Assembly (NCBI GenBank): GCA_018715125.1
Contig: DVMF01000046.1
Coordinates: forward strand, 1-41,190
Reading direction: 5' to 3'
Origin: Candidatus Coprousia avicola
GTDB lineage: Bacteria; Actinomycetota; Coriobacteriia; Coriobacteriales; Coriobacteriaceae
Length of the DNA stretch: 41,190 bases
Positions 24,023-33,763 of this stretch are shown one piece after another. The position numbers and the translations under genes were made by a program. The notes beneath the pieces were generated by a model. That model was not told where the DNA came from. It was given only the letters and a program-made list of their open reading frames with translations, and made no database searches. How positions within the stretch are numbered: position 1 is the first letter of the stretch; each line of letters begins with the position of its first letter.

Positions 24023-24130
24023 TTTATATGCGATTCGGAGACGCGCGGCGCCCCTTTTCCGCGCGTTTCCCCTCCCGCGTAGGTTTCCCTTTGGTGAACG
24101 CTAAATTCCCCGGCGCCGCGCGCCGGCGAG

Positions 24131-24139
24131 TGCTACGAT
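24131..24139 (+). promoter_or_regulatory. Extended -10 element of pyrG
   Basis: TGCTACGAT is an extended -10 (TGnTAnnAT), 51 bases before the pyrG start. No -35 box of quality is seen. No reiterated-G start site like that of Bacillus pyrG is visible. Confidence 0.4.
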
Positions 24140-24151
24140 AAAGACCCGTAA

Positions 24152-25861
<1,710 letters not shown>

Positions 25862-25862
25862 C

Positions 25863-26849
25863 GTGGGGGCGCACCCCGCCGCCGCGCGGTCGCGCCTCGC
25901 CGCGCCCGCGTCCGAGCCGTCTTCCGACGCCGCGATCCCGGCGCCGTTCGCGCGGGCGCTCCGGGCGTATCTCGACCATCTCGCAATCGAGCGCAACCTG
26001 TCGGACAACACGGTCGCCGCCTACCGCCGCGACCTCACCGCCTACGGCGCGTTTCTGGCCGAGCGGGGCATCTTCGACCCCGATGCGGTCGACCGGCACG
26101 CGGTGGAGGATTTCGTGGCGGAGCGCCGCGCGGGCGGGTATGCCGACGCGTCGGTCGAGCGGTCGCTCTCGGCCGTGAAGGGCCTCCACGCGTTTCTGGC
26201 GCGCGAGGGCATGGCGTCGTCGCAGCCCGCGGCGGCGGTGCGGTTCCCCAAGAAGGAGGAGCGCCTGCCCGACGTCATCTCTGTCGCCGCCGCCGCGCGC
26301 CTCGTCGAGCAGCCGTTCCCGCCCACGGCAGCCGGCGCGCGCGACCGGGCGGTGCTCGAGGTGCTCTACGGCTGCGGCCTGCGCGTGAGCGAGCTGGTGG
26401 GGCTCGACCGCCGCGACCTCAACCTCGACGATGAGTTTCTGCGCGCGGTGGGCAAGGGGCGCAAGGAGCGGATCGTGCCCATCTTGGGCTCGGCGCGCGC
26501 GGCGCTCCTTTCCTATCTGGACGGGCCGCGCTCCGAGCTCGCGGCGCACGCCCGCCGGGGAGGCCCCACCGACGCGGTCTTTCTCAACAAGAACGGCGGT
26601 CGCCTCTCGCGCCAGGCCGTGCACGCGCTCGTCGAGCGCTACGGTCGCGCGGTGGGCATCGAGGGCCTGCACCCGCACACGCTGAGGCACTCGTTTGCCA
26701 CGCACATGCTCGCGGGCGGCGCCGACCTGCGCGTGCTGCAGGAGATCTTAGGCCACGCGAACATCGCGACGACGCAGATCTACACCCATGTCGACCGCAC
26801 GCAGCTGCGGGAGGTCTATCTGGCCTCCCACCCCCGCGCCCGCGCATAG
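25863..26849 (+). CDS. xerD: Tyrosine recombinase, XerD/XerC type
   Basis: This 328-residue protein resolves chromosome dimers at dif sites with its partner and FtsK. An N-terminal SAM-like core-binding domain (about 25-125, YLDHLAIERNLSDNTVAAYRRDL) precedes the catalytic domain. Catalytic residues are Arg in YGCGLRVSELVGL, Lys in VGKGRKERIVP, His-x-x-Arg in HTLRHSFATHML, His in LGHANIATTQIYTHV and the nucleophile Tyr in that motif. The GTG at 25863, one base after the pyrG stop, gives a disordered Ala/Pro-rich lead of about 20 residues; a shorter start is possible. No attachment-site pair or integrase neighbours are seen, so a housekeeping Xer is likelier than a phage integrase. Confidence 0.9.
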   Translation: MGAHPAAARSRLAAPASEPSSDAAIPAPFARALRAYLDHLAIERNLSDNTVAAYRRDLTAYGAFLAERGIFDPDAVDRHAVEDFVAERRAGGYADASVERSLSAVKGLHAFLAREGMASSQPAAAVRFPKKEERLPDVISVAAAARLVEQPFPPTAAGARDRAVLEVLYGCGLRVSELVGLDRRDLNLDDEFLRAVGKGRKERIVPILGSARAALLSYLDGPRSELAAHARRGGPTDAVFLNKNGGRLSRQAVHALVERYGRAVGIEGLHPHTLRHSFATHMLAGGADLRVLQEILGHANIATTQIYTHVDRTQLREVYLASHPRARA

Positions 26850-26964
26850 CGCGTAAGGGGCACCCCTCGGCACGTCAGCGCCCGACCTGCGGCTTCTCTA
26901 ATTCGTCACAAATCCGCAGCTACGAACATCAATTCGATTCAAGTTTTCCTTGAAGGTTAGGCTT

Positions 26965-27013
26965 TCCGCCCGCCTTCGACCTATGGGGGTTCACCTTCGG
27001 GCGGACCCCCATA
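26965..27013. other. Two interlocked GC-rich stems upstream of mraZ
   Basis: TCCGCCCG (26965-26972) pairs with CGGGCGGA (26998-27005), and TATGGGGGT (26982-26990) pairs with ACCCCCATA (27005-27013). The arms alternate, so they either form an H-type pseudoknot or exclude each other as switching hairpins. A smaller stem TTCAAG/CTTGAA (26938-26954) precedes them. The whole gap 26850-27194 also contains the G-rich array and the mraZ -10 region; no gene is seen. Confidence 0.55.
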
Positions 27014-27037
27014 TCTTGTGGTCAGCGAGGTGCGGTG

Positions 27038-27112
27038 TGGGGCGGTGGGGGACCGCTCGGGGCGAAGTGGGGGACGCTGGGGGAGAAAATGGGAAAAAGT
27101 GGGGCCATGGGG
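27038..27112 (+). promoter_or_regulatory. Array of TGGGG boxes: candidate MraZ operator
   Basis: TGGGG or close variants begin at 27038, 27046, 27058 (CGGGG), 27068, 27078, 27090 (TGGGA), 27100 and 27108, mostly about 10 bases apart. MraZ is known to bind direct TGGG(N) repeats with 5-base spacers in front of its own operon. The array ends 83 bases before the mraZ start and just upstream of a -10-like TATAGAAT (27124-27131). Confidence 0.7.
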
Positions 27113-27123
27113 AGGCGATTGCC

Positions 27124-27131
27124 TATAGAAT
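27124..27131 (+). promoter_or_regulatory. Putative -10 region of the mraZ operon
   Basis: TATAGAAT gives two overlapping -10 hexamers, 64 bases before the mraZ start. The expected -35 position is occupied by the last TGGGG boxes, so a repressor bound there would block RNA polymerase. Confidence 0.5.
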
Positions 27132-27194
27132 GGATGACGTCGACAGCGGGGTGGCTCCCGCACCTGCCCACGAGAAGCCTAAGGGGGTTGAGCG

Positions 27195-27632
27195 GTGTAC
27201 CTGACCGGTTCCTACGATCGAAATCTCGATGCCAAGGGCCGTCTGTCGCTCCCGCCCGCCTTCCGCAAGGACCTCACCGAGCAGGTAAGGGTCATCTACG
27301 CTCCTGAGAAGGAGGTCGACGCCGTGTACGTGTTCACCGAGGACACGTTCCGGGCTTGGCTCGACGCGGTGTTTGAAGCGAAGGGCGGGTTCGACCCGAC
27401 CAACGAACAGCACCGTCAAGTCAAGGAATGGTTGAACGGTGAGGCAACCACACTCGAAATAGACTCCGCCTCCCGCATCAGCCTTCCTGAGGAGTGCCGG
27501 GCGGATGCGCACCTCGACCGCGAGGTGACGGTGGTCGGTAACGGCGACCGTCTCGTGGTCTGGGACCGTGCGACCCACCAGGCGCGCAAGGCGAGCGTCC
27601 GCCAGGCCGTCGCGAACTTCTTCGACAACTAG
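27195..27632 (+). CDS. mraZ: Transcriptional regulator MraZ
   Basis: This 145-residue protein is built of two SpoVT/AbrB-like halves, each with the DxxxR motif (DAKGRLSLP near 11-19 and DSASRISLP near 91-99). MraZ forms a ring-shaped oligomer that binds G-rich direct repeats and represses the division and cell-wall cluster. Here it is the first gene of that cluster. The GTG at 27195 has AAGGGGG (27181-27187) 7 bases upstream, and homology begins with MYLTGSYDRNLDAKGR. RsmH follows after 27 bases. Confidence 0.96.
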   Translation: MYLTGSYDRNLDAKGRLSLPPAFRKDLTEQVRVIYAPEKEVDAVYVFTEDTFRAWLDAVFEAKGGFDPTNEQHRQVKEWLNGEATTLEIDSASRISLPEECRADAHLDREVTVVGNGDRLVVWDRATHQARKASVRQAVANFFDN

Positions 27633-27659
27633 TCGGGGATTCTCGAGAAGGAGACGTAC

Positions 27660-28625
27660 ATGGATGAGGGAACGTTGACACCTGAATATCGGCATGAACC
27701 CGTGATGCTCCAGGAAGTGCTGGAGACGCTCGCGATCGCACCCGGCGCCACGGTGTGCGACTGCACCCTCGGCGGCGCGGGCCATTCCTCCCGGATGGCC
27801 CAGGCGGTGGGGGAGGAGGGGCTCCTTATCGGCATCGATCAGGACGACATGGCGCTCGAGGCGGCTGGAAAGCGGCTCGACGCCGAGGCTCCCGGGGTCC
27901 CGCACAAGCTCCTCAAGGGGAACTTCGGCGACCTCGACCGCCTGCTCGTGTCTGCGGAGGTGCCCGGTGTGGACGGATTCCTCTTCGACTTGGGCGTGTC
28001 CAGCCCCCAGCTCGATATCCCGGAACGGGGCTTCTCGTACAACGAGGACGCCCCCCTCGACATGCGGATGGACCCGAGTAACAACACTCTAACCGCGGCT
28101 GATGTCATCAATACCTTTGACGGACCAGACATCGCTCGGGCCCTGCGCACGTTAGGCGACGAGAAGTACGCGCGCGAAATCGCGCGCGAGATCTGTCGGC
28201 GCCGGGAGGTGAAGCCCATCGAGACCACCGGCGAGCTCGTCGACGCGATCAAGGCGGCCATCCCCGCCGCGGCGCGCCGGCACGGCCACCACCCGGCGCG
28301 GAAGACCTTCCAGGCCATCCGCATCGTGGTGAACCGCGAGCTCGATGTGCTGGAGGAGGGGCTCGAGGCGGCGATCCGGTGGCTGAACCCGGGAGGGCGC
28401 ATCTGCGTCATCTCGTACCACTCGCTCGAGGACCGCATCGTGAAGCACACCTTCCAGGAGATGAGCCGGGGCTGCACCTGCCCGCCGGATCTGCCGGTAT
28501 GCACGTGCGGCAACGTGCCGACACTCAGAGTCATAACCCGAAAACCGCTGGTTGCAAGCGCCGAGGAGGTGCAGCGCAACCCGCGGGCGAGATCGGCGAA
28601 GATACGCGTCGCCGAGCGCCTGTAG
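27660..28625 (+). CDS. rsmH: 16S rRNA (cytosine(1402)-N4)-methyltransferase
   Basis: This 321-residue SAM-dependent enzyme methylates C1402 in the ribosomal decoding centre. Motifs are YRHEPVMLQEVLE, the SAM loop CTLGGAGHSSRM, FDLGVSSPQLDIPERGFSY, LDMRMDPSN, KTFQAIRIVVNRELDVLEEGL and ISYHSLEDRIVKHTF, with a Cys-rich CTCPPDLPVCTCGN region. Length and position after mraZ are standard. GAGAAGGAG precedes the ATG. Confidence 0.97.
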   Translation: MDEGTLTPEYRHEPVMLQEVLETLAIAPGATVCDCTLGGAGHSSRMAQAVGEEGLLIGIDQDDMALEAAGKRLDAEAPGVPHKLLKGNFGDLDRLLVSAEVPGVDGFLFDLGVSSPQLDIPERGFSYNEDAPLDMRMDPSNNTLTAADVINTFDGPDIARALRTLGDEKYAREIAREICRRREVKPIETTGELVDAIKAAIPAAARRHGHHPARKTFQAIRIVVNRELDVLEEGLEAAIRWLNPGGRICVISYHSLEDRIVKHTFQEMSRGCTCPPDLPVCTCGNVPTLRVITRKPLVASAEEVQRNPRARSAKIRVAERL

Positions 28626-28718
28626 GCGCTCGAGAGGCATACCGGCGTCCGTCCCGCACCACCAGAAACGAAGCTTACACGTACTACCAACACACCAGGG
28701 ACGGAAGGCCGGCATATC

Positions 28719-29192
28719 ATGGCTTACTACACTTCAAACACAGCACTCGCCTATGATATGCAGGCCGCGCCCGCCTATGCGCCCGAGGCCCCGCGCCGCG
28801 CGCCCGAGGTGCGCGAGCGCCCGCGCTTCGACGTGTACACGGGTGCGGGCCGCGAGGCCAACCAGCTCGTGAGCCCGGTCTTCACGCACGTGCTCAAGGT
28901 GTTCTGCGTGCTCGCCGCGCTCGTGTTTGTCATCGGCGTGGCGCGCGTGGGCATCGCGACCCTGACGGCGGCGGAGCTCAACGGCAACGCGACCGTCTCC
29001 AACGAGTTGACCCAGGCACGCGACCAGTCGGGCGACCTCGAGGTCATGCGCTCGGTCTACGGTGCAGACGCGCGCATTCGCGACCTTGCCGAGGACACGC
29101 TCGGCATGGTGGAGCCGACCGACCGCATCACGCTCGACCTCGCCTCGGGCGCCGGCGCGGCGGGTGTGGACGCGGCGGCACCGACGGCATAA
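28719..29192 (+). CDS. ftsL: FtsL-like septum protein
   Basis: This 157-residue bitopic protein lies where ftsL normally sits, between rsmH and ftsI. Residues 1-52 are a cytoplasmic, Ala/Pro/Arg-rich region. A membrane helix (about 58-80, LKVFCVLAALVFVIGVARVGIA) is followed by an extracellular coiled-coil-like segment (AELNGNATVSNELTQARDQSGDLEVM) and the loop AEDTLGMVEPTDRITLDL, which resembles the FtsL LGMv.P pattern. Sequence similarity in this family is low, so the call rests on layout and position. It should form a trimer with FtsQ and an FtsB/DivIC protein. Confidence 0.78.
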   Translation: MAYYTSNTALAYDMQAAPAYAPEAPRRAPEVRERPRFDVYTGAGREANQLVSPVFTHVLKVFCVLAALVFVIGVARVGIATLTAAELNGNATVSNELTQARDQSGDLEVMRSVYGADARIRDLAEDTLGMVEPTDRITLDLASGAGAAGVDAAAPTA

Positions 29193-29206
29193 GAAGGGGA
29201 GCTCAG

Positions 29207-31147
29207 GTGAGCCGAGATAGCTATTCCGGACGCGGCGGGGGCAACCGCCGCGGCCCGTACAACGATGGATTCGACGGCGGTCGTCCCTCCCGCGGGGGCG
29301 ACCGCTCGCGCTCAGGGGCGCGCGCGGGCGACCGCGGCGCGTACCGCGAGGGCGGGCGCGGCGCGTATCGGGGCGGCGCGCGCGACGGGTACGCCCCCCG
29401 AGGCGGCGGCGTTGGCGGCGGCCGGGGTACGGGCGGCCGCGGCGGCAGGCGCGACCGCGTCGAGACGGACTTCCTCCACAGCGACCTCATGCACGAGTCC
29501 GTCTCGCGCCGCAACGTCGTGATGGGGCTCTTTGGCGCCGCCCTCGTCGCCGCGACGGCCCAGCTCGTCGACTATCAGGTCGTCAACGCCCAGACCTACC
29601 GCGACCGCGCCGACGAGCGCCGCCTCTACAGCCAGACGCTCTTCGCCAAGCGCGGCGCCATCTACGACCGCAACGGCAACGTCATCGTGCAGAGCGTGGA
29701 GTGCGAGAACGTCTACGCCAACCCCAAGCTCGTGACCGACGTGGACGCCGGCGTGAAGGCGCTCGTCGAGGTGCTCGGCCTCGACGAGGACGAGTGCCGC
29801 GACAAGCTCACGCAGGACACGACCTTCGTCTACCTCAAGCGCCAGGTGGACCAGGACCTTGCCAACGAGCTCGCGGACTACAAGGTGGCCGGTATCGAGT
29901 TCGAGCCCGCCGTCATGCGCGTCTACCCCTACGGCAACCTCGCCTCGCAGGTGGTGGGTGTCGTCGATATCGACAACAAGGGCCTCACGGGGCTGGAGGC
30001 GCAATACGACGAGGTGCTCACCGGCACCAACGGCTGGATCGCGCGCGAGCGCGCCCGCGACGGCTCCTACATCGCCGGCGGCGCGTACGAGAAGGTGGAG
30101 GCGGAGGACGGCTCCGACCTCGTGCTCACGCTCGACATGGATATCCAGCAGGCGGCCGAGGAGGCGCTCGCCCAGGCGGTGGAGGACGCGCACGCGCAGT
30201 CGGGCTCGGCTCTCGTCATGGACCCGCGCTCGGGCGACATCCTCGCGTGCTGCTCGTGCCCCACCTACAGCCAGACCGATCTTGCCAACGCGGCCACGGC
30301 GGATATGAACCTCCGCATGGTGACCGACTCCTACGAGCCGGGCTCCGTCTTCAAGACGCTCGTCTCCGCCATGGGCATCGAGCTCGGCCTCGTGACGCCC
30401 GATACCGAGTTCGCGGTGCCCGCGCAGGTCAAGGTGGGCGACGACATGGTCTCGGACGCCGACAAGCGCGATTACGGCCTCACCATGACGCTGCGCGAGA
30501 TCATGCGCCGCTCGTCCAACACCGGCATGGTGCTCGTGGGCGAGAAGATCGGCGCCGATGACTTCTCCTCCTATCTCGACACCTTCGGCATCACCGAGGA
30601 CTCGGGCATCGATTTTCCGGGCGAGAACCCCGGCACCATCCGCGCGCGCGAGGACTACGACGGCTCCACGCTCGGCTCCATGTCGTTCGGCCAGGGCATC
30701 GCGGTCGCCCCCATCCGCGTGGCGCGCGCCGTGGGGAGCATCGCCAACGGCGGCGTGCTGACGACCCCGCACTTCGTCTCTGCCCAGAGCGACGAGCGCG
30801 TCGACTGGACCGAGCACCACGACCGCGTCATGAGCGTCGAGACGGCGAGCCAAGTGACCTCCATGATGGTGACCGTCGTGGACGAGGGCACGGGCATGGA
30901 CGCCCGCATCGACGGCTACGACGTGGCGGGCAAGACCGGCACGGCCGAGCGCGCCTCCGAGGAGGGCGGCTACTCCGACTACGTCTACATGTCCTCCTTC
31001 TTGGGCTTCGCCCCGGCGAGCGACCCAGAGCTCCTCGCCTACATCACGCTCGACGGCACGCCGCAGGGCTCCAACGCCGCGTGCGAGCCGTTTGTGCCCA
31101 TCATGCAGAAGGCGCTGTCGGTCATGGGCGTCGCGCGCACGCGGTAG
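29207..31147 (+). CDS. ftsI: Septal peptidoglycan transpeptidase FtsI (class B PBP) with RGG-rich N-terminus
   Basis: This protein has 646 residues. Residues 1-85 are cytoplasmic and rich in Gly/Arg with repeated RGG/RG motifs. A membrane anchor lies at about 104-122, then the dimerisation domain (FAKRGAIYDRNGNVIV), then the transpeptidase domain. Active-site motifs are SVFK (Ser380, Lys383), SSN (436-438) and KTG (576-578). No PASTA domain follows. Together with FtsW it makes the septal wall synthase. The GTG at 29207 has AGAAGGGGAG 5 bases upstream, and only 14 bases separate it from ftsL. Classical PBP2x/FtsI lack such an RGG tail. Confidence 0.94.
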   Translation: MSRDSYSGRGGGNRRGPYNDGFDGGRPSRGGDRSRSGARAGDRGAYREGGRGAYRGGARDGYAPRGGGVGGGRGTGGRGGRRDRVETDFLHSDLMHESVSRRNVVMGLFGAALVAATAQLVDYQVVNAQTYRDRADERRLYSQTLFAKRGAIYDRNGNVIVQSVECENVYANPKLVTDVDAGVKALVEVLGLDEDECRDKLTQDTTFVYLKRQVDQDLANELADYKVAGIEFEPAVMRVYPYGNLASQVVGVVDIDNKGLTGLEAQYDEVLTGTNGWIARERARDGSYIAGGAYEKVEAEDGSDLVLTLDMDIQQAAEEALAQAVEDAHAQSGSALVMDPRSGDILACCSCPTYSQTDLANAATADMNLRMVTDSYEPGSVFKTLVSAMGIELGLVTPDTEFAVPAQVKVGDDMVSDADKRDYGLTMTLREIMRRSSNTGMVLVGEKIGADDFSSYLDTFGITEDSGIDFPGENPGTIRAREDYDGSTLGSMSFGQGIAVAPIRVARAVGSIANGGVLTTPHFVSAQSDERVDWTEHHDRVMSVETASQVTSMMVTVVDEGTGMDARIDGYDVAGKTGTAERASEEGGYSDYVYMSSFLGFAPASDPELLAYITLDGTPQGSNAACEPFVPIMQKALSVMGVARTR

Positions 31148-31213
31148 GGGGTCGCGCGTCCGGGAGCCTTCTCGTCCGTCCTGCGGTCTTGTGGGTTCCA
31201 CACCCCCTGCACC

Positions 31214-31239
31214 ACCGGCGCGCGCCGGTCGGGTAGAAT
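31214..31239 (+). promoter_or_regulatory. 16-bp palindrome and -10 box ahead of murF
   Basis: ACCGGCGCGCGCCGGT (31214-31229) is a perfect palindrome, followed at 31234-31239 by TAGAAT, a good -10 hexamer 38 bases before the murF start. The palindrome covers the -35 position, so it could be an operator of an internal promoter, or a small attenuating hairpin after ftsI. Confidence 0.45.
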
Positions 31240-31277
31240 GAGCGGTTGCAAGTAAGAGCTTGAGTCAAGGAGAGCTC

Positions 31278-32726
31278 ATGGTAGAGATCGCCGTGAAATA
31301 TATCGAGAGCGTCACGGGCGCCCGCGGCGTGGCGGGCGACGGCGAGCGCCTGTGCCGCGGCTGCGTGATCGATTCGCGCCTGGTCGAGCCCGACAACATC
31401 TTCGTCGCGTTTGCCGGCGAGCGCGTGGACGGCAACGACTACGCCGAGCGCGCGCTCGAGGCGGGCGCCGCGGCCGTCGTGCTCACGCGCGAGCCCACCG
31501 AGGACGAGCGCGCCGTCGCGCGCCGCCGGGGCGCGGCCATCTTTGTGACGGACGACCCGGAGGAGTTCCTGCTCCGCCTCGCCCAGGGCTACCGCGCCCG
31601 CCTGCGCGCCACGGTCATCGCCGTGACGGGGTCCATCGGTAAGACGACCACGAAGGACATCCTCGCCGCGACCCTGTCCAAGCGCTACCGCGTGCATGCG
31701 ACCGCGGGCAACTACAACAACCTCATCGGTATGCCGCTCACCATCCTCGCGGCGCCCCGGGACACGCAGGTCCTCGTGCTCGAGATGGGCATGGACGGTC
31801 CGGGGCAGATCGAGCGCATGAGCCGCTGCGCCCAGCCGGCCTACGCCGTCATCACCAAGATCGGCACGAGCCACGTGGGGCTCCTCGGCAGCCGCGAGAA
31901 CATCGCCCGCGCCAAGGCCGAGGTGCTCGCCGGCATGCCCGCCTCGTCCGTCAACTTCGAGGGGTCGCACACGCTGCTCGTGCTCGCGGGGGAGGACGAC
32001 TTCACCCCGTTTATCATCGACGAGTTCGCGCGCCCGGCCGGTGTTGACGTCGTGCTCTGCGGCATGAGCTCGGACGACGACGTGTCCGCCCGCTCCATCG
32101 AGCTCGACGAGAGCGGCTGCGCGACCTTCGACATCATGCTCGAGAACGGCTCGCAGTACCGCACGGGCCTTTCTATCCCCGGCCTGCCCGCCGTGCAGAA
32201 CGCGCTGTTCGCCGCGGCCATCGCCCAGCGCATGGGCATCCCGCAGTTCGAGATCGACGAGGCGTTCCACGAGCTCTCCATCACCGGGCACCGCCAGGAG
32301 GTGCGCGACGCCGCGTCGGGTGCCCGCATCATCGACGACTGCTACAACGCGAGCCCCGAGTCCATGGCGGCCGGCCTCGACCTTCTCGCGCGCCTGGATG
32401 CGGCGGGTTCATGCGTGGCCGTACTCGGCGAGATGGGCGAGCTCGGCGAGGAGGCGGCCCGGCTGCACGGCCTCGTGGGCTCCTACGCCGCCGCCAAGAA
32501 GCTCGACCTCCTCATCTGCGTGGGCGGCGACGCGGCCCGTGAGCTCGCCGCTGCGGCGAAGCTCATGGGGATGCCCGCTGACAGCATCTTCTGCGTGCCG
32601 ACGCCCGAGGCGGCGCTCGCGCGCTGGGGGGACGCGTTCGGTCCCGGTGACCTCGTGCTCGTGAAGGGCTCGCATGCCGTCGGCCTCGAGCGCTTCGTAG
32701 AGGGGGTGATGGGCGATGCTCGGTAA
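31278..32726 (+). CDS. murF: UDP-MurNAc-tripeptide:D-Ala-D-Ala ligase
   Basis: This 482-residue Mur ligase adds D-Ala-D-Ala to UDP-MurNAc-tripeptide. The N-terminal domain has the substrate-binding DSRLVEPDNIFVAFAGERVDGNDY. The ATP loop is TGSIGKTTTKDI, then GNYNNLIGMPLTIL, EMGMDGPGQI, ITKIGTSHVGLLGSRENIARAKAE, and the C-terminal IDDCYNASPESMAAGLDLL specific to MurF. ATG 31278 with AAGGAG 6 bases upstream is preferred over the in-frame TTG at 31260. It overlaps mraY by 11 bases. MurE, usually just upstream, is missing. Confidence 0.95.
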   Translation: MVEIAVKYIESVTGARGVAGDGERLCRGCVIDSRLVEPDNIFVAFAGERVDGNDYAERALEAGAAAVVLTREPTEDERAVARRRGAAIFVTDDPEEFLLRLAQGYRARLRATVIAVTGSIGKTTTKDILAATLSKRYRVHATAGNYNNLIGMPLTILAAPRDTQVLVLEMGMDGPGQIERMSRCAQPAYAVITKIGTSHVGLLGSRENIARAKAEVLAGMPASSVNFEGSHTLLVLAGEDDFTPFIIDEFARPAGVDVVLCGMSSDDDVSARSIELDESGCATFDIMLENGSQYRTGLSIPGLPAVQNALFAAAIAQRMGIPQFEIDEAFHELSITGHRQEVRDAASGARIIDDCYNASPESMAAGLDLLARLDAAGSCVAVLGEMGELGEEAARLHGLVGSYAAAKKLDLLICVGGDAARELAAAAKLMGMPADSIFCVPTPEAALARWGDAFGPGDLVLVKGSHAVGLERFVEGVMGDAR

Positions 32727-33747
32727 TCCCGCGTACCCCACCTATCAGTCGTTCATCGCCTTCGGCATCGCCGCGCTCGTGGCGCTCGTGCTCATGCCGC
32801 TGTGGATCCGCGTGCTCAAGTACGAGCACATCGGCCAGCAGGTGCGCGCCGACGGTCCGCAGCGCCATCTCATCAAGCAGGGCACGCCCACCATGGGCGG
32901 GGTGGTGATCCTCACCGCCATCGTGGTGTCGAGCCTCATCATGGGCCGGCTCACCTGGGAGCTCATCCTCGTGCTCGCGGCGACGCTCGCCACGGGCGCC
33001 CTCGGCCTCATCGACGACGTCACGAGCGTGACGCACGGCCGCTCACTCGGCCTCACGCCGCACGCCAAGATGATCGGCCTCACGCTCATCTGCGTCGCGT
33101 TCTGCTTGACGGCCGTCAACCTCTGCGGGGTGGCGCCCGAGGTGCGCTTCCCGGGCGGCTTCGTCATCGACCTCGGCGTCCTCACCACCACGCTCACGGT
33201 CGGCGGCGCCGCGGTCCAGATCCCGTGGCTCTACGTCGCGTTCACCTGGCTTCTCATCGCGGGCCTCTCCAACGCCGTCAACCTGACGGACGGCCTCGAC
33301 GGCCTCGCGGGCGGCACCTCCATGATCGCGATGCTCATCATGGCCGCCATCTCGTTTCTGCACGGCGACGTCAACCTCGCCATCTTCAGCGCGTCCTGCG
33401 CGGGCGCGTGCCTCGGATTCCTCTGGTTCAACTGCTATCCGGCGAGCATCTTCATGGGCGACACGGGCTCGCTCGCGCTCGGCTCCGCGTTCGCCTGCGT
33501 GGCCATCATGACCAACACCGAGATCGCCTCCCTCGTCATCGGGGGGCTCTTCATCGCCGAGGCGCTCTCCGTCATGATCCAGGTCGTGAGCTTCAAGGCC
33601 ACCGGCAAGCGCGTGTTCCTCATGGCTCCCATCCACCATCATTTCGAGAAGCTCGGCTGGGCCGAGACCAAGGTCGTCATACGCTTCTGGATCGTGGCGG
33701 CCGCCTTTGGCGCGCTCGGCCTCGCGCTGTTCTTCCAACTCGGGTAA
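32716..33747 (+). CDS. mraY: Phospho-N-acetylmuramoyl-pentapeptide transferase
   Basis: This 343-residue enzyme with about ten membrane helices transfers phospho-MurNAc-pentapeptide to undecaprenyl phosphate (lipid I). Motifs include KQGTPTMGGVVIL, LIDDVTSV (catalytic Asp pair), NLTDGLDGLAGG, FMGDTGSLALGS, and the histidine cluster APIHHHFEKLGWAETKVV. Start within the end of murF indicates translational coupling. Confidence 0.97.
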   Translation: MLGNPAYPTYQSFIAFGIAALVALVLMPLWIRVLKYEHIGQQVRADGPQRHLIKQGTPTMGGVVILTAIVVSSLIMGRLTWELILVLAATLATGALGLIDDVTSVTHGRSLGLTPHAKMIGLTLICVAFCLTAVNLCGVAPEVRFPGGFVIDLGVLTTTLTVGGAAVQIPWLYVAFTWLLIAGLSNAVNLTDGLDGLAGGTSMIAMLIMAAISFLHGDVNLAIFSASCAGACLGFLWFNCYPASIFMGDTGSLALGSAFACVAIMTNTEIASLVIGGLFIAEALSVMIQVVSFKATGKRVFLMAPIHHHFEKLGWAETKVVIRFWIVAAAFGALGLALFFQLG

Positions 33748-33763
33748 ACGAAGGGTCGCTATC

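Noticed and set aside
25863-26849. The tyrosine recombinase as an integrase of a mobile island
   Set aside because: It matches XerD in length and motifs, is coupled to pyrG, and no att repeats, tRNA or phage genes are nearby.
27038-27112. The G-rich array as a CRISPR-like repeat array
   Set aside because: Units are only 5 bases with about 5-base spacing, and no spacer or cas gene is present.
28552-28872. A plus-strand frame of 106 codons spanning the rsmH-ftsL gap
   Set aside because: It overlaps both genes out of frame and has no ribosome site or family pattern.
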